Assembly (NCBI RefSeq): GCF_003751945.1
Contig: NZ_RJKL01000001.1
Coordinates: forward strand, 992,001-1,056,000
From: Couchioplanes caeruleus
Lineage (GTDB): Bacteria; Actinomycetota; Actinomycetes; Mycobacteriales; Micromonosporaceae
DNA: 64,000 bases
Direction of reading: 5' to 3'
Shown one piece after another: positions 56,836 through 64,000 of this stretch (positions are counted from its first letter, which is position 1; each line of letters begins with the position of its first letter). Both the position numbers and the translations under genes were made by a program. The notes below the pieces were generated by a model, which was not told where the DNA came from, did no database searches, and saw only the letters and a list, made by a program, of their open reading frames with translations.

Positions 56836-57042
56836 TGTACTGAGGTCGTCGGCAGGCTGCTGCCGCATCTCGAAGACGTAGAGGTCAACGAAGTCGCCGA
56901 TACCGCGAGCGCTTCGACGATAGGGGGCGCCGTCACAGAAGGCTGGCTCAGCACTACCTCTCGCAAGGCCGGCGCGGATTGGATGGAGCTGAGTTCTGTC
57001 AGACGTAGAGCCCGTGCACCCCCAGTTGCGCTCGCCACCTGA
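56836..57042 (+). pseudogene. ISL3-type transposase fragment (possible)
   Basis: The frame EVVGRLLPHLEDVEVNEVAD resembles the N-terminus of ISL3 family transposases (LLPHL-x-V-x-V-x-x-V), followed by unrelated sequence. The remaining 56493-57177 shows nothing else I can support. Confidence 0.35.
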
Positions 57043-57177
57043 GCCATCGAAGGTATGCCGATGAGTGCGGCCAGCTCGGCCGTGGGAATCGGTTACGGCT
57101 CCATCGCGGTTGGGCGGCGCCGCCCTGTCAACTTCGTCGGCACCGGCCCGACGTGGCCCTGTCTGCCGGCACCATGT

Positions 57178-57948
57178 TCACGTGCCTCGGCCTGGCGGTG
57201 CGGCTCGGGCGCTGTCACGTGTCCAGGCTGCCCGGGTGACGGCGGCGGCGAGCAGCAGACCGAGGACCACTGCGCCCAGCCAACGAGCCCCGACGACCCA
57301 GATACCGATGTCGTTGCCCGGTAACTGTGTCGATCCGACGGCAAGAGCCACGCTGGACAGCACGGCCGCCGGCCAGAACACGAACGGTCGGGTCGCGAGA
57401 GCGGGAGCCGGTCCGTGCCATGCGACCAGCAGCCGGCGCCGACCGACGTGGACGACAAAGGCCACGGTGACCACCATGCCAACGAGTTCCGACAGCAGGT
57501 GCACGACCCGCCACCAGGGCAGGGCCCCGAAAGCCGTCGCGTGCATCGCCGGCAGATACGACGACGGGCTCAGGAACAGCACGTACGGATGAGTGAGGGC
57601 ATCCCATAACTGGTGGGTCAGCGCACCGAGCACCACCGAGTACGCCGTCACCGCCAAGGGATGCCGCACCGTGCCGAGCACGCCGTAGTCGCGCAGGCTG
57701 CCGGGCAGGTGCGCCGCGACGGTCGGCGCCGCGCGACGCACCACCCACGTCAGCGCGACGACGACGGGCAGATGGAACCAGATCAGCGAGTGCCACGCGT
57801 GCGACGACGGCTCGGCGATCCCGGCGAGGACGTAGCCGATGTCCGGCGCAGCCGACCCGATCACCAGCGCCACGCCGTCGAAACGGCTCGGGAAGCGTAC
57901 CTTCAGCGGCAGGACAGCCGCCTGATGTGAGGGAATGGTCGCCGGCAC
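57178..57948 (-). CDS. DUF4184 family membrane protein
   Basis: This protein of about 256 residues matches DUF4184: VPATIPSHQAAVLPLKVRFP, VIGSAAPDIGYVLAG, ALTHQLWDALTHP and WWRVVHLLSELVGM, with about six membrane helices. The His/Asp residues (SHQAA, PDIGY, THQLWD) recall zinc-dependent membrane-bound hydrolases such as YdjM-like proteins; the reaction is unknown. GTG 57948 is chosen because the family starts at PATxxSH; the upstream reading to 58020 is unlike it. Confidence 0.75.
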   Translation of the reverse strand: MPATIPSHQAAVLPLKVRFPSRFDGVALVIGSAAPDIGYVLAGIAEPSSHAWHSLIWFHLPVVVALTWVVRRAAPTVAAHLPGSLRDYGVLGTVRHPLAVTAYSVVLGALTHQLWDALTHPYVLFLSPSSYLPAMHATAFGALPWWRVVHLLSELVGMVVTVAFVVHVGRRRLLVAWHGPAPALATRPFVFWPAAVLSSVALAVGSTQLPGNDIGIWVVGARWLGAVVLGLLLAAAVTRAAWTRDSARAAPPGRGT

Positions 57949-58017
57949 CACCCGGATGCTACTCGGCCGCCGCACAACCTCAGGGAAGAGCCAACCGCCT
58001 GCTGTATTGGGTGTCGG

Positions 58018-58584
58018 CACCTGACCGATCCAGGCGACCAGGTTCGCGTGGTCCGCGACGGCGACGTGGTGCAGGTGGCCGGCTTCCAGTTACGGGCGGT
58101 CGGCGAGAAGCACCACCGCAGCCACCCGGACGTCCCACCTGTGGACAACGTCGGCTTCCTGGTCGACGACGAGGTCTTCCACCCGGGTGACGCACTGACC
58201 ATGACGGACGCGCCGACACTGCTCATACCCGGCCAGGCACCATGGATGACCATCCCAGACATGATCGACTATCTACGCCGGATGGCGCCCCGACGTGCCT
58301 ACGCCATCCACGACGGCCTCCTTAACGACTGGGGCCTCCAGGTACTCGACGGCGTACTGCGGACCGAGGCCGAGCGCATGGACGCCGACATCCGACGTCC
58401 GCTGCCCGGCGAGCGTGTTCGACTCGCCGGCCGCACCCAGTTCACACACCGTGGTTCAAGACGATGGCCTGCTCAACGTCAGTCACCCACCTCGCCGGAG
58501 GCGGGCTCAGCAGCAGCTGCTGCTGTTGACGTTGATCGCATGAAGGATCATGAGCCACATGTCCGAACTCCAGTCCCTCGATGA
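58018..58584 (+). pseudogene. MBL-fold hydrolase, N-terminus missing
   Basis: Residues read DGDVVQVAGFQLRAVGEKHH, RSHPDVPPVDNVGFLVDDEV, FHPGDALTMTDAPTLLIPGQ and MTIPDMIDYLRRMAPRRAYA with IHDGLLNDWG, the second half of a UlaG-like metallo-beta-lactamase fold. The first half with the HxHxDH zinc motif is absent, and the C-terminus runs on past the normal end into low-complexity sequence. It is a 5'-truncated gene, adjacent to the DUF4184 start. Confidence 0.7.
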
Positions 58585-58852
58585 CGTCCGCTCCCGCATC
58601 GACGACCTCGACACCGAACTCGTCGCACTGCTGGCCCGCCGCCAAAAGCTCGTCGAGGCCGCGGCCGGCTTCAAGAACGATGAGCACGCCGTGCGCGCGC
58701 CCGATCGTGTCGAACGGGTTGTCACCGCTGTCCGTGCGAAGGCCATAGCCGCTGGACTGGATGCCGCCGTGGCCGAGACGATCTGGCGAGCGATGATCAC
58801 CGCGTTCATCCAGCTCGAACTGGCCCGTCATCGCAGCACAACTGACGGATAG
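58550..58852 (+). CDS. Chorismate mutase (AroQ class)
   Basis: This 100-residue all-helical protein has LDDVRSRIDDLDTELVALLA, RRQKLVEAAAGFKND and a third helix with ETIWRAMITAFIQLELA. The conserved Arg/Lys pattern of AroQ enzymes is visible (Arg in VRSRID, Arg-Arg in ARRQK, Lys in GFKND). It converts chorismate to prephenate on the way to Phe and Tyr. AAGGATC before ATG 58550 supports this start; ATG 58559 is the alternative. A weak hairpin (GCTCGC/GCGAGC) follows the stop. Confidence 0.88.
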   Translation: MSHMSELQSLDDVRSRIDDLDTELVALLARRQKLVEAAAGFKNDEHAVRAPDRVERVVTAVRAKAIAAGLDAAVAETIWRAMITAFIQLELARHRSTTDG

Positions 58853-59113
58853 TTCGGGCTCGCGCTCAAGCGAGCGCTGTCCGCGGCAGATCCGGGTGGC
58901 TGTTAGATGCCTCCGAGCCTGTGCCATTAGCTACCCGTGGTGACGGCACCGTCGACGGCTGCGCCGCCACGGCAGCGGTGGTGGCAGCGCCTCACGGCAA
59001 CACTGACCAGCCGGTCGCGCATCAGCCGCCGGTAAGTGCATCTTTCGACCCGAAGTTGCCCGAACATACTTTGCGGAAGCGAAGGTGGCGCTGCGCAGTG
59101 CTGACCTCGGTCG

Positions 59114-60001
59114 TCAGTTGCCCTGCCGCCAAGTGCCCGGTGTGCGCGACGGGTCGTGTCCCAGTCCATAGCCGGCGTGGATTTCCACCGCGCTCACTCC
59201 AAGCGCGTCGAGACCTCGGTTGAGCTCGCGATCCGCCCTGAACTCGGCGGTCACGTATTGCTCCCCTTCGACCGCGGTCGCGGGAGCCCAGCCGCTGCGA
59301 CCAAGTGCTGTCATAGCCGTCTGCACCGCCACCCACGGACGGTGTCCAGTGACACCGACCAGTGCGTACACCCGCGTGAACGACACCGGCGGGCCGACCT
59401 CGACAGGACCGGTGCCATCGCAGGTCCGCCTGCCGACCCGTTCGGCGAGTGTCGCGGCCACCTCAATGGCGTGGTCCGCGTCGCTGTTCGGCACGTCGAC
59501 GACCAGTGCCACCCGTACCGTCTCCTGCTCTCGCATCGACGTCTGCGACAAGTGCGCGAACGCCTCCGCCTCGGCGTCGGTGACACCGCCACCGTCGGTA
59601 TCCGCATCGGTGTCTTCCGATCGATCGGTACCGACATCACCCGCCGCGTCGGCGTTCGCATCGACATCGACGTCGCCCCAGTACCCGGTGTCCCGGAAGC
59701 GAACGGCCGTATCGCTCCAGGCGAGAAAGGCCGCTTCGGTGCCGCTGTCAGACTCCGGTGGGGCCGGCTCATTGCCGGACAGGAACCCGCGTACGAAGTA
59801 CCGGGTCTGCTCGGAGCAGTCGCCGATCTCACCCTTCGACACCCGGGTACGGATGCCACGCTCGGCACAGTAGGCGAGCATGCGCCCGGGAAACGTGTGT
59901 GCATTGCCGTCGACAAGATAGTGCCGGCCGCATTGCTCGGTGTCGAACCACAGACCGGGGTCGACATCCGGCGGTAATGGCGGACGAGCAGGGAAGGTCA
60001 T
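59114..60001 (-). CDS. Uncharacterised protein with an Asp-rich insert
   Basis: The product is about 295 residues from ATG 60001 (MTFPARPPLPPDVDPGLWFD), chosen because the reading upstream of it is low complexity; no clear ribosome site is visible for either choice. A globular N-terminal part (YLVDGNAHTFPGRMLAYCAE) is followed by an acidic segment of repeated Asp-x (DVDVDANADAAGDVGTDRSE and more), then a second domain (VRVALVVDVPNSDADHAIEV ... GQYVTAEF-like). The acidic stretch could bind Ca or act as a spacer. I do not recognise the family. Confidence 0.55.
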   Translation of the reverse strand: MTFPARPPLPPDVDPGLWFDTEQCGRHYLVDGNAHTFPGRMLAYCAERGIRTRVSKGEIGDCSEQTRYFVRGFLSGNEPAPPESDSGTEAAFLAWSDTAVRFRDTGYWGDVDVDANADAAGDVGTDRSEDTDADTDGGGVTDAEAEAFAHLSQTSMREQETVRVALVVDVPNSDADHAIEVAATLAERVGRRTCDGTGPVEVGPPVSFTRVYALVGVTGHRPWVAVQTAMTALGRSGWAPATAVEGEQYVTAEFRADRELNRGLDALGVSAVEIHAGYGLGHDPSRTPGTWRQGN

Positions 60002-60164
60002 CCGACGACGGTAGGCCGTACCGACGACGTTGACGAACACTTTCGGCGAGACGGCACGCGGCGCCGTATGCGCGGCCGGTACAGGTTTGGCCTGGTTGAG
60101 TGCCATCACGGCATCACCGCCCGGGAGCTCTTCCCGAGCTTCCGGGTCGAATCTCGTCCGGAGG

Positions 60165-60644
60165 TCAGGCGGCTGTCTCCTGCGGCCGTGACGCCATGCG
60201 CTCCCAGTTGCGGAACACGAAACGGTGGACCGACTTCAGCCCGACCCACAACGCCGGGTAGAGAACGGCCGCGGCGTGCCCTCCCACCGTGACGGTCGTG
60301 GTCCTGGTGATGCGCGTGCCGGCGTCCCCGGCCTCGAGCTCGAACACGTCCGCGAGGGTGTCGACGAAGCGGTGGAAGCCGAGGTCGGTCGACTCCATCT
60401 CGAACGCGAGCCGGGTCGGTGGCTCCCAGGTCGTGATGCGCTGCCACACCACGCCCTGCTCCGAGACACACTGACGGGCAGCGCCGATCTCACCCGGGCC
60501 TTCCGGCAGGCGACAGCTCGAGGGCCGCGGTGTGCCCAGATAGAACACGGGGCACCGCGGCTGCAGCTCCAGCCGTGAGTCACAGAGTAGCGGCCAGAGC
60601 ACTGTCGGCGAGTGCGGCACAGTCCAGCGGGTACGTACGAGCAC
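60165..60644 (-). CDS. SRPBCC family protein
   Basis: This protein of 159 residues reads LVRTRWTVPHSPTVLWPLLC, ITTWEPPTRLAFEMESTDLG and TRITRTTTVTVGGHAAAVLY, a polyketide-cyclase/START-like fold that binds hydrophobic ligands. The start is a GTG at 60644. The last segment (VHRFVFRNWERM) is a C-terminal helix usual for these proteins. No pathway is suggested by the neighbours. Confidence 0.72.
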   Translation of the reverse strand: MLVRTRWTVPHSPTVLWPLLCDSRLELQPRCPVFYLGTPRPSSCRLPEGPGEIGAARQCVSEQGVVWQRITTWEPPTRLAFEMESTDLGFHRFVDTLADVFELEAGDAGTRITRTTTVTVGGHAAAVLYPALWVGLKSVHRFVFRNWERMASRPQETAA

Positions 60645-60788
60645 GCTGCGAGGATAGTCACGGCGCTGCGGGGCCGGCCAGCTCTGTGCCGCGCTCCTCA
60701 GATGGGCTCGTGAAGGTATCGCTGGAGGCCTGTGAAAGTTCGGTGTACGGGATCGCGCCGCGCCGCCGGCTCCTTCTAGGTTCTGATC

Positions 60789-61319
60789 ATGAACACGGCG
60801 AGTTCGATTCCCGCGTGGCTGTTCGACGACGCTGCCGCGAGCGGTCCCGCGCAGCCGGAGACCTCCGCCAGCCGGCGTCTGTGTCGAGTCGGACTCGTCG
60901 TGGTCGCTCTGGTCATCGCGCTGACCGCGGTGCTCTGGGGCGGTGTGGCCGGGCTACGGGACTGGGTCAGCGACCCGCCCGAACCGCAGGCCACCGCGCA
61001 GGAGCTCGTCGGCGAGTGGCGGGGAGCCGATGGAGCGAGACTTGTGCTGCATGCCGACCAGACCTGCGGCATGACCGAGCTGCCCGTCCAGTTGGACGAC
61101 ATCGACTTTCCCGACCCGGCCGGACCGTGGTCCCATCCGTGGACCGGGGCCGGAAAATGGAGCCTCGAACCACGCTCTACCTACACATCTCAGAACATCC
61201 GGATCGACAGGGGTAGTTTGTTCCCTTTGTACGTATCGAAGGACGACCGCGCCGTGCGGCTGTACTTCTGGATCGGCGACATCAACAAAGATCGTCGATA
61301 CTGGCTGGACAAGGTGTGA
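60789..61319 (+). CDS. Membrane-anchored protein of unknown function
   Basis: This 176-residue protein has an N-terminal cytoplasmic stretch, one membrane helix (CRVGLVVVALVIALTAVLWG), then an extracellular domain beginning LVGEWRGADGARLVLHADQT with one Cys and ending VRLYFWIGDINKDRRYWLDK. The sequence ELVGEWRG...L.L..DGTF-like pattern is common in small lipocalin-like actinobacterial proteins. Function unknown. Confidence 0.65.
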   Translation: MNTASSIPAWLFDDAAASGPAQPETSASRRLCRVGLVVVALVIALTAVLWGGVAGLRDWVSDPPEPQATAQELVGEWRGADGARLVLHADQTCGMTELPVQLDDIDFPDPAGPWSHPWTGAGKWSLEPRSTYTSQNIRIDRGSLFPLYVSKDDRAVRLYFWIGDINKDRRYWLDKV

Positions 61320-61448
61320 CCGTCCTACCCGCCGTGTCCATGGCGATGCTGCACGGCCTCGCGATGTACCACCGATACCTGATGCCGACGGCGGACGCGC
61401 TTGCCGACTGCCACCTGGTCCTGGTCCGGGATACCGGCCAGGCGCACG

Positions 61449-61871
61449 TCAGGGGCCGCCCGGCTCCCAGAGCAGGAGCTGGCGGTGCTGACTGAAGCCG
61501 CTGCGCAGGTAGAAGTCGACCGCGCGACGGCCGGAGTGCACGGTCACATGCGCCAGGTCCCTAGCCCGGGCCTCGGCAAGGATCGCGGCCATCACCGCGG
61601 CGCCGATGCCCTGGTTGCGGTACTCCTCGCGGACCATGACCGACTGGACGTCGCCGTAGCGCCGGTCCAGCGAGTCGTTACGGGGCACCCGTTCCGCGAC
61701 GAGCAGCCAGGCGGCGCCGACCACATACCCATCGACCTCGGCAACGAACGGCAGATGTGTCTCCGCATGGGTGACCACCCAGTCGGCGAACGCCACGAGC
61801 CTTTCCGGTTCGATGTCTTGCAGCTCCGCCAGCGCTGCCACATCCGCCACGCTGGCCATCCGCACGATCAC
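61449..61871 (-). CDS. GNAT family N-acetyltransferase
   Basis: The protein is about 140 residues from GTG 61871 (VIVRMASVADVAALAELQ). The GNAT core has FVAEVDGYVVGAAWLLVAER, the pyrophosphate-binding motif A VQSVMVREEYRNQGIGAAVM (Q/RxxGxG/A as NQGIGAAV), and DLAHVTVHSGRRAVDFYLRS for motif B. It transfers acetyl from acetyl-CoA to an unknown amine. It follows a transposase relic on the same strand. Confidence 0.82.
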   Translation of the reverse strand: MIVRMASVADVAALAELQDIEPERLVAFADWVVTHAETHLPFVAEVDGYVVGAAWLLVAERVPRNDSLDRRYGDVQSVMVREEYRNQGIGAAVMAAILAEARARDLAHVTVHSGRRAVDFYLRSGFSQHRQLLLWEPGGP

Positions 61872-61933
61872 CCGGCGGAGTCTAACGAGTGCGAGACCCG
61901 CCACGGACCCGCCACCGGACTGTCGCACGACGG

Positions 61934-62010
61934 CGCGGCGGGCTCAACATCCAGGCCGGCGTCCAGCACGATGAGGATGTCGCGGTAGCCGTGCTGCCTG
62001 GCTTCCACTG
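61934..62010 (-). pseudogene. Fragment of a DDE transposase
   Basis: HGYRDILIVLDAGLDVEPAA matches the DIVIVLDAGYD segment of the transposase type that starts at the right edge of the window (63357-64000). That copy lacks exactly this middle segment. Confidence 0.5.
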
Positions 62011-62022
62011 CCCGGCAGCGAT

Positions 62023-62157
62023 CAGCTTCACGCCGCGCTGCGGGTGTCGCATCTGCGGCAACAGCCGCTCGTCGAGGACGCCATGGGCACCGCCACACTC
62101 GCGCTGCTCGCCGCACTCGACACCGCCTGCACCAACGTCGATGTTGAACTCCGGTGA
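62023..62157 (+). pseudogene. IS110 transposase fragment
   Basis: The frame LHAALRVSHLRQQPLVEDAM and GTATLALLAALDTACTNVDV matches the middle of IS110 family transposases before the helix-hairpin-helix region, then stops at TGA. It lies directly before a selB fragment. Confidence 0.55.
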
Positions 62158-62251
62158 GAGAACCAGACGGCGCACCGCCGGCCCCGACCTCCCGCGCCCC
62201 GCGACACCAGCCCGATTCCCGGCGACCCCGACGGGCACGGCCGGTGGGCGC

Positions 62252-62410
62252 AGCTCGACGCTGGCCGGACTCGCCCAGCCGTTCACCCTCAGCGAAGCCC
62301 GCCGCGCCCTGGACACGACCCGGCGCGTGGCGGTGCCGCTGCTGCAATTGCTCGAAAGCAGGAGGGCAAGTCGCCGTCTCCCCGATAGCCGCCGCACTCT
62401 CCTGTCATGA
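62252..62410 (+). pseudogene. SelB C-terminal winged-helix fragment
   Basis: LAQPFTLSEARRALDTTRRV and AVPLLQLLESRRASRRLPDS match the last winged-helix domain of the selenocysteine-specific elongation factor SelB, ending in a natural-looking stop. The GTPase and other domains are absent. It follows an IS110 fragment by about 100 nt. Confidence 0.6.
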
Positions 62411-62442
62411 TCGGCTGAGGTGACGGTCGAACGGGGGACATC

Positions 62443-63501
62443 GTGCTGGTAGAGGTGCTGCTGGACACTCCGATTCACGTGCACTACGGCTTCCTGACCC
62501 TCGGACAGGCCGACGAGCACCACGACAGCGAGGACGCCTACCGAGGACAGGTGAACGGCCTGTGCGGCGCCTCCGTCCCAGGCGTCCTGCACATGAAGAC
62601 CGGCCTGCACACCGGCGAAGTCCGCGTTCGCATCGAACTGCACAGCGACGAGCCGGAACTCGGCGACCGCTGGCAGGACATCGTGGAAGTCAGCTACACG
62701 TCCTGGGCCGACGACCTGATGCTGACCGGATTCGACTCGTCTGAAGGACCGGTGGACCTGCCCCCGGGCGTCTACTGGGCCCGCTACTGCGCGTACGACT
62801 TCGCCCGCGGCCGCGACGTCGATACAGCGGTGGACGGCGCCGGGCCCGACGACTACCTGCTGCAACTCTGGCCCGCGACCGGTCAGGACCGCATCGTCCG
62901 CCAGAGCGGCCCGGCCGCCGCCTACTGGCACGAGGAAGGCCCGGAACCGGCCTGGACCGCCGACGATCTCGCCACCCGCGTCGCCGAGCTGCGCCAGCAC
63001 CGCGCAGAATACGAGGCCGCGGAGGCCGAGGACGAACTCGACAACATGTGGGACGGGCAGATACCCGACGACCCCCGCTTGCAGGCCGCGGGCTGGGGTG
63101 CGGCCACGCTATGGCAGCTCGACTCCGCGTTGGTCGAAGCCCTCGCCGACGCCGACGACACCGTACGGCGTGCCGTTACCGTCTGGGCCCTGGAACAGCA
63201 GCTCAGCGGAGTCGGCATGCGGGACGAGGTCGGCGTCGCAGCCGCCCTAGCCGCGATCCGCGAGGGAAAGCCCCTACCGAACAGTTGGCAGCTGGCCCAG
63301 GCACTCCCGCCCCTCGGCATGCCACCGGACATCGACCAGCGCGCCATGGCGCGGCATTACGCCATCGAAACGCTGTGCAACGCGGCGGCGGGCGGAGACA
63401 CGCTCGGCACCGTCTGCGAGGTCCTGGTCGCGCTCGTCACCGGGACAGGGGCAACTCCAGCCCTGGGGCGGGTCCGAGCGGCCTTCCCCGAGCTGGCATG
63501 A
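62443..63501 (+). CDS. Actinobacterial protein of unknown function
   Basis: The product is 352 residues from GTG 62443 (GGGG 5 nt upstream). The N-terminal beta-rich part begins VEVLLDTPIHVHYGFLTLGQ and contains PPGVYWARYCAYDFARGRD; the C-terminal part is helical, with TVRRAVTVWALEQQLSGVGM and an ARM-like arrangement. It has no signal peptide and no motif I recognise. Similar two-part proteins seem common in Micromonosporaceae-type genomes, often as stand-alone genes. Confidence 0.65.
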   Translation: MLVEVLLDTPIHVHYGFLTLGQADEHHDSEDAYRGQVNGLCGASVPGVLHMKTGLHTGEVRVRIELHSDEPELGDRWQDIVEVSYTSWADDLMLTGFDSSEGPVDLPPGVYWARYCAYDFARGRDVDTAVDGAGPDDYLLQLWPATGQDRIVRQSGPAAAYWHEEGPEPAWTADDLATRVAELRQHRAEYEAAEAEDELDNMWDGQIPDDPRLQAAGWGAATLWQLDSALVEALADADDTVRRAVTVWALEQQLSGVGMRDEVGVAAALAAIREGKPLPNSWQLAQALPPLGMPPDIDQRAMARHYAIETLCNAAAGGDTLGTVCEVLVALVTGTGATPALGRVRAAFPELA

Positions 63502-64000
63502 CCGCTCCTAACAGGCGTTGCAGGCCACCACCGGCGCTGCGGGGCGGTCCAGCCGAGGGTCTGTTTGAGCAGGCGGAAGGTGTGCTCGATGTCGAAGCGG
63601 CGCAGGAACGCCTGCCAGCAACGGTCGACATCGCCGGCGGTGACGTCGACCTTGGACCACCACAGCCAGAGCGGCTTCGGCTCGCCGCGGCTGGGCAGGT
63701 GATCGACGGTCAGCCGAAGGACCGTGCCGGCGATGATCGGCAGCGTCTGGTCGTGGTCGGTCCAGGCCGCTCGGCGGGTCAGTCGCGGGTGCAGCCGGTC
63801 CCAGGCCTGCGCCTTCACTTGGCCGTAGCGGCGGGTGGCGGTAACCGTGACCGCGTGCTCGACGTCCCAGGTGGCGGGGTCGCCGAAGACGAACTCGCCG
63901 TCGTGCTTCGCGTCGAGCAGGGCGGTCCAGGGGGTGCGTCCGGTCTCCAGGGCGGCGACGATCGAGTACGGCCAGCCCGGGATCATGCGGTGTTCGTCCT
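63357..64000 (-). pseudogene. DDE transposase, internally deleted, running off the window edge
   Basis: The frame is open from the right edge (DEHRMIPGWPYSIVAALETG). It matches a group of large actinobacterial DDE transposases: RTPWTALLDA, then a jump to KHDGEFVFGDPATWDVEHAV, LHPRLTRRAAWTDHDQTLPI and CWQAFLRRFDIEHTFRLLKQ. The segment between TALLDA and KHDGEF, which should hold the ILIVLDAGYD catalytic Asp, is missing, and the C-terminus after LGWTAPQ is replaced by unrelated sequence that overlaps the preceding gene antisense. It is therefore inactive. Confidence 0.65.

Overview
The window is GC-rich actinobacterial chromosome. Class I LysRS-like and SelB-like fragments, a Tat-dependent PhoD phosphatase, an LPXTG surface protein, COG0523 proteins next to an L32 paralogue and a DevR/DevS (DosR/DosS) type two-component pair all fit Actinobacteria. 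The gene mix resembles Actinoplanes/Micromonosporaceae, but no rRNA or other definitive marker is present, so the genus is an inference. I saw no rRNA, tRNA or CRISPR array.

Left part, about 1-12 kb: a SHOCT-type membrane protein entering from outside the window, a frameshifted carboxymuconolactone decarboxylase-like gene, a GH15 glucoamylase/trehalase-like enzyme, and then a graveyard of mobile DNA. That graveyard holds a dead serine recombinase, an IS630-type element (IS-A copy 1), an IS110 transposase piece fused to the 3' end of a class I lysyl-tRNA synthetase gene, a lipoprotein gene, an IS5-type element, and another IS630-type element (IS-C) that cut a gene for an exported protein. An ArsR regulator faces a two-gene operon (flavin monooxygenase plus BASS-type carrier) across a short intergenic region with a palindrome, which suggests arsenic or similar oxyanion resistance.

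Middle, about 12-33 kb: a secreted triple ChW-repeat protein, a 1233-residue HTH/STAND-ATPase/WD40 protein, PhoD, a 17-residue lysine-rich mini-ORF, an exported phytase-like esterase, a probable Zur-controlled operon (L32 paralogue plus two COG0523 relatives that have lost the P-loop), an LPXTG protein, an APC permease, a DUF389 protein and a phosphoketolase. Gene fragments (STAS, PfkB kinase, OmpR-type regulator, NuoF-like) lie between them.

Right-centre, about 33-56.5 kb: a stress and dormancy island built around devR (43.6-44.2 kb) and devS (44.8-46.6 kb). Around them are universal stress proteins, CBS proteins, a zinc alcohol dehydrogenase, a Ca/Mg-type P-type ATPase, DoxX, three Acg-type nitroreductases, a lone CheB domain and the phosphoketolase. 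Several promoters carry GGGAC-N4-GKCCC dyads like the DosR box, most of them 55-65 nt before the start codon. Many members are visibly decayed: two CBS genes, the alcohol dehydrogenase, one universal stress protein, a second P-type ATPase, a receiver-domain gene and the N-terminus of one nitroreductase. Two IS630-type elements sit nose to tail at 36.0-38.4 kb, splitting a small membrane-protein gene. A secreted GH81 beta-1,3-glucanase with a CebR-like operator follows.

Right end, about 56.5-64 kb: housekeeping-like and unknown genes (DUF4184, chorismate mutase, SRPBCC, GNAT, two conserved-looking unknowns) mixed with fragments of ISL3, MBL hydrolase, IS110, SelB and a DDE transposase that runs off the edge. 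All four IS630-type insertions in the window sit at CTAG.
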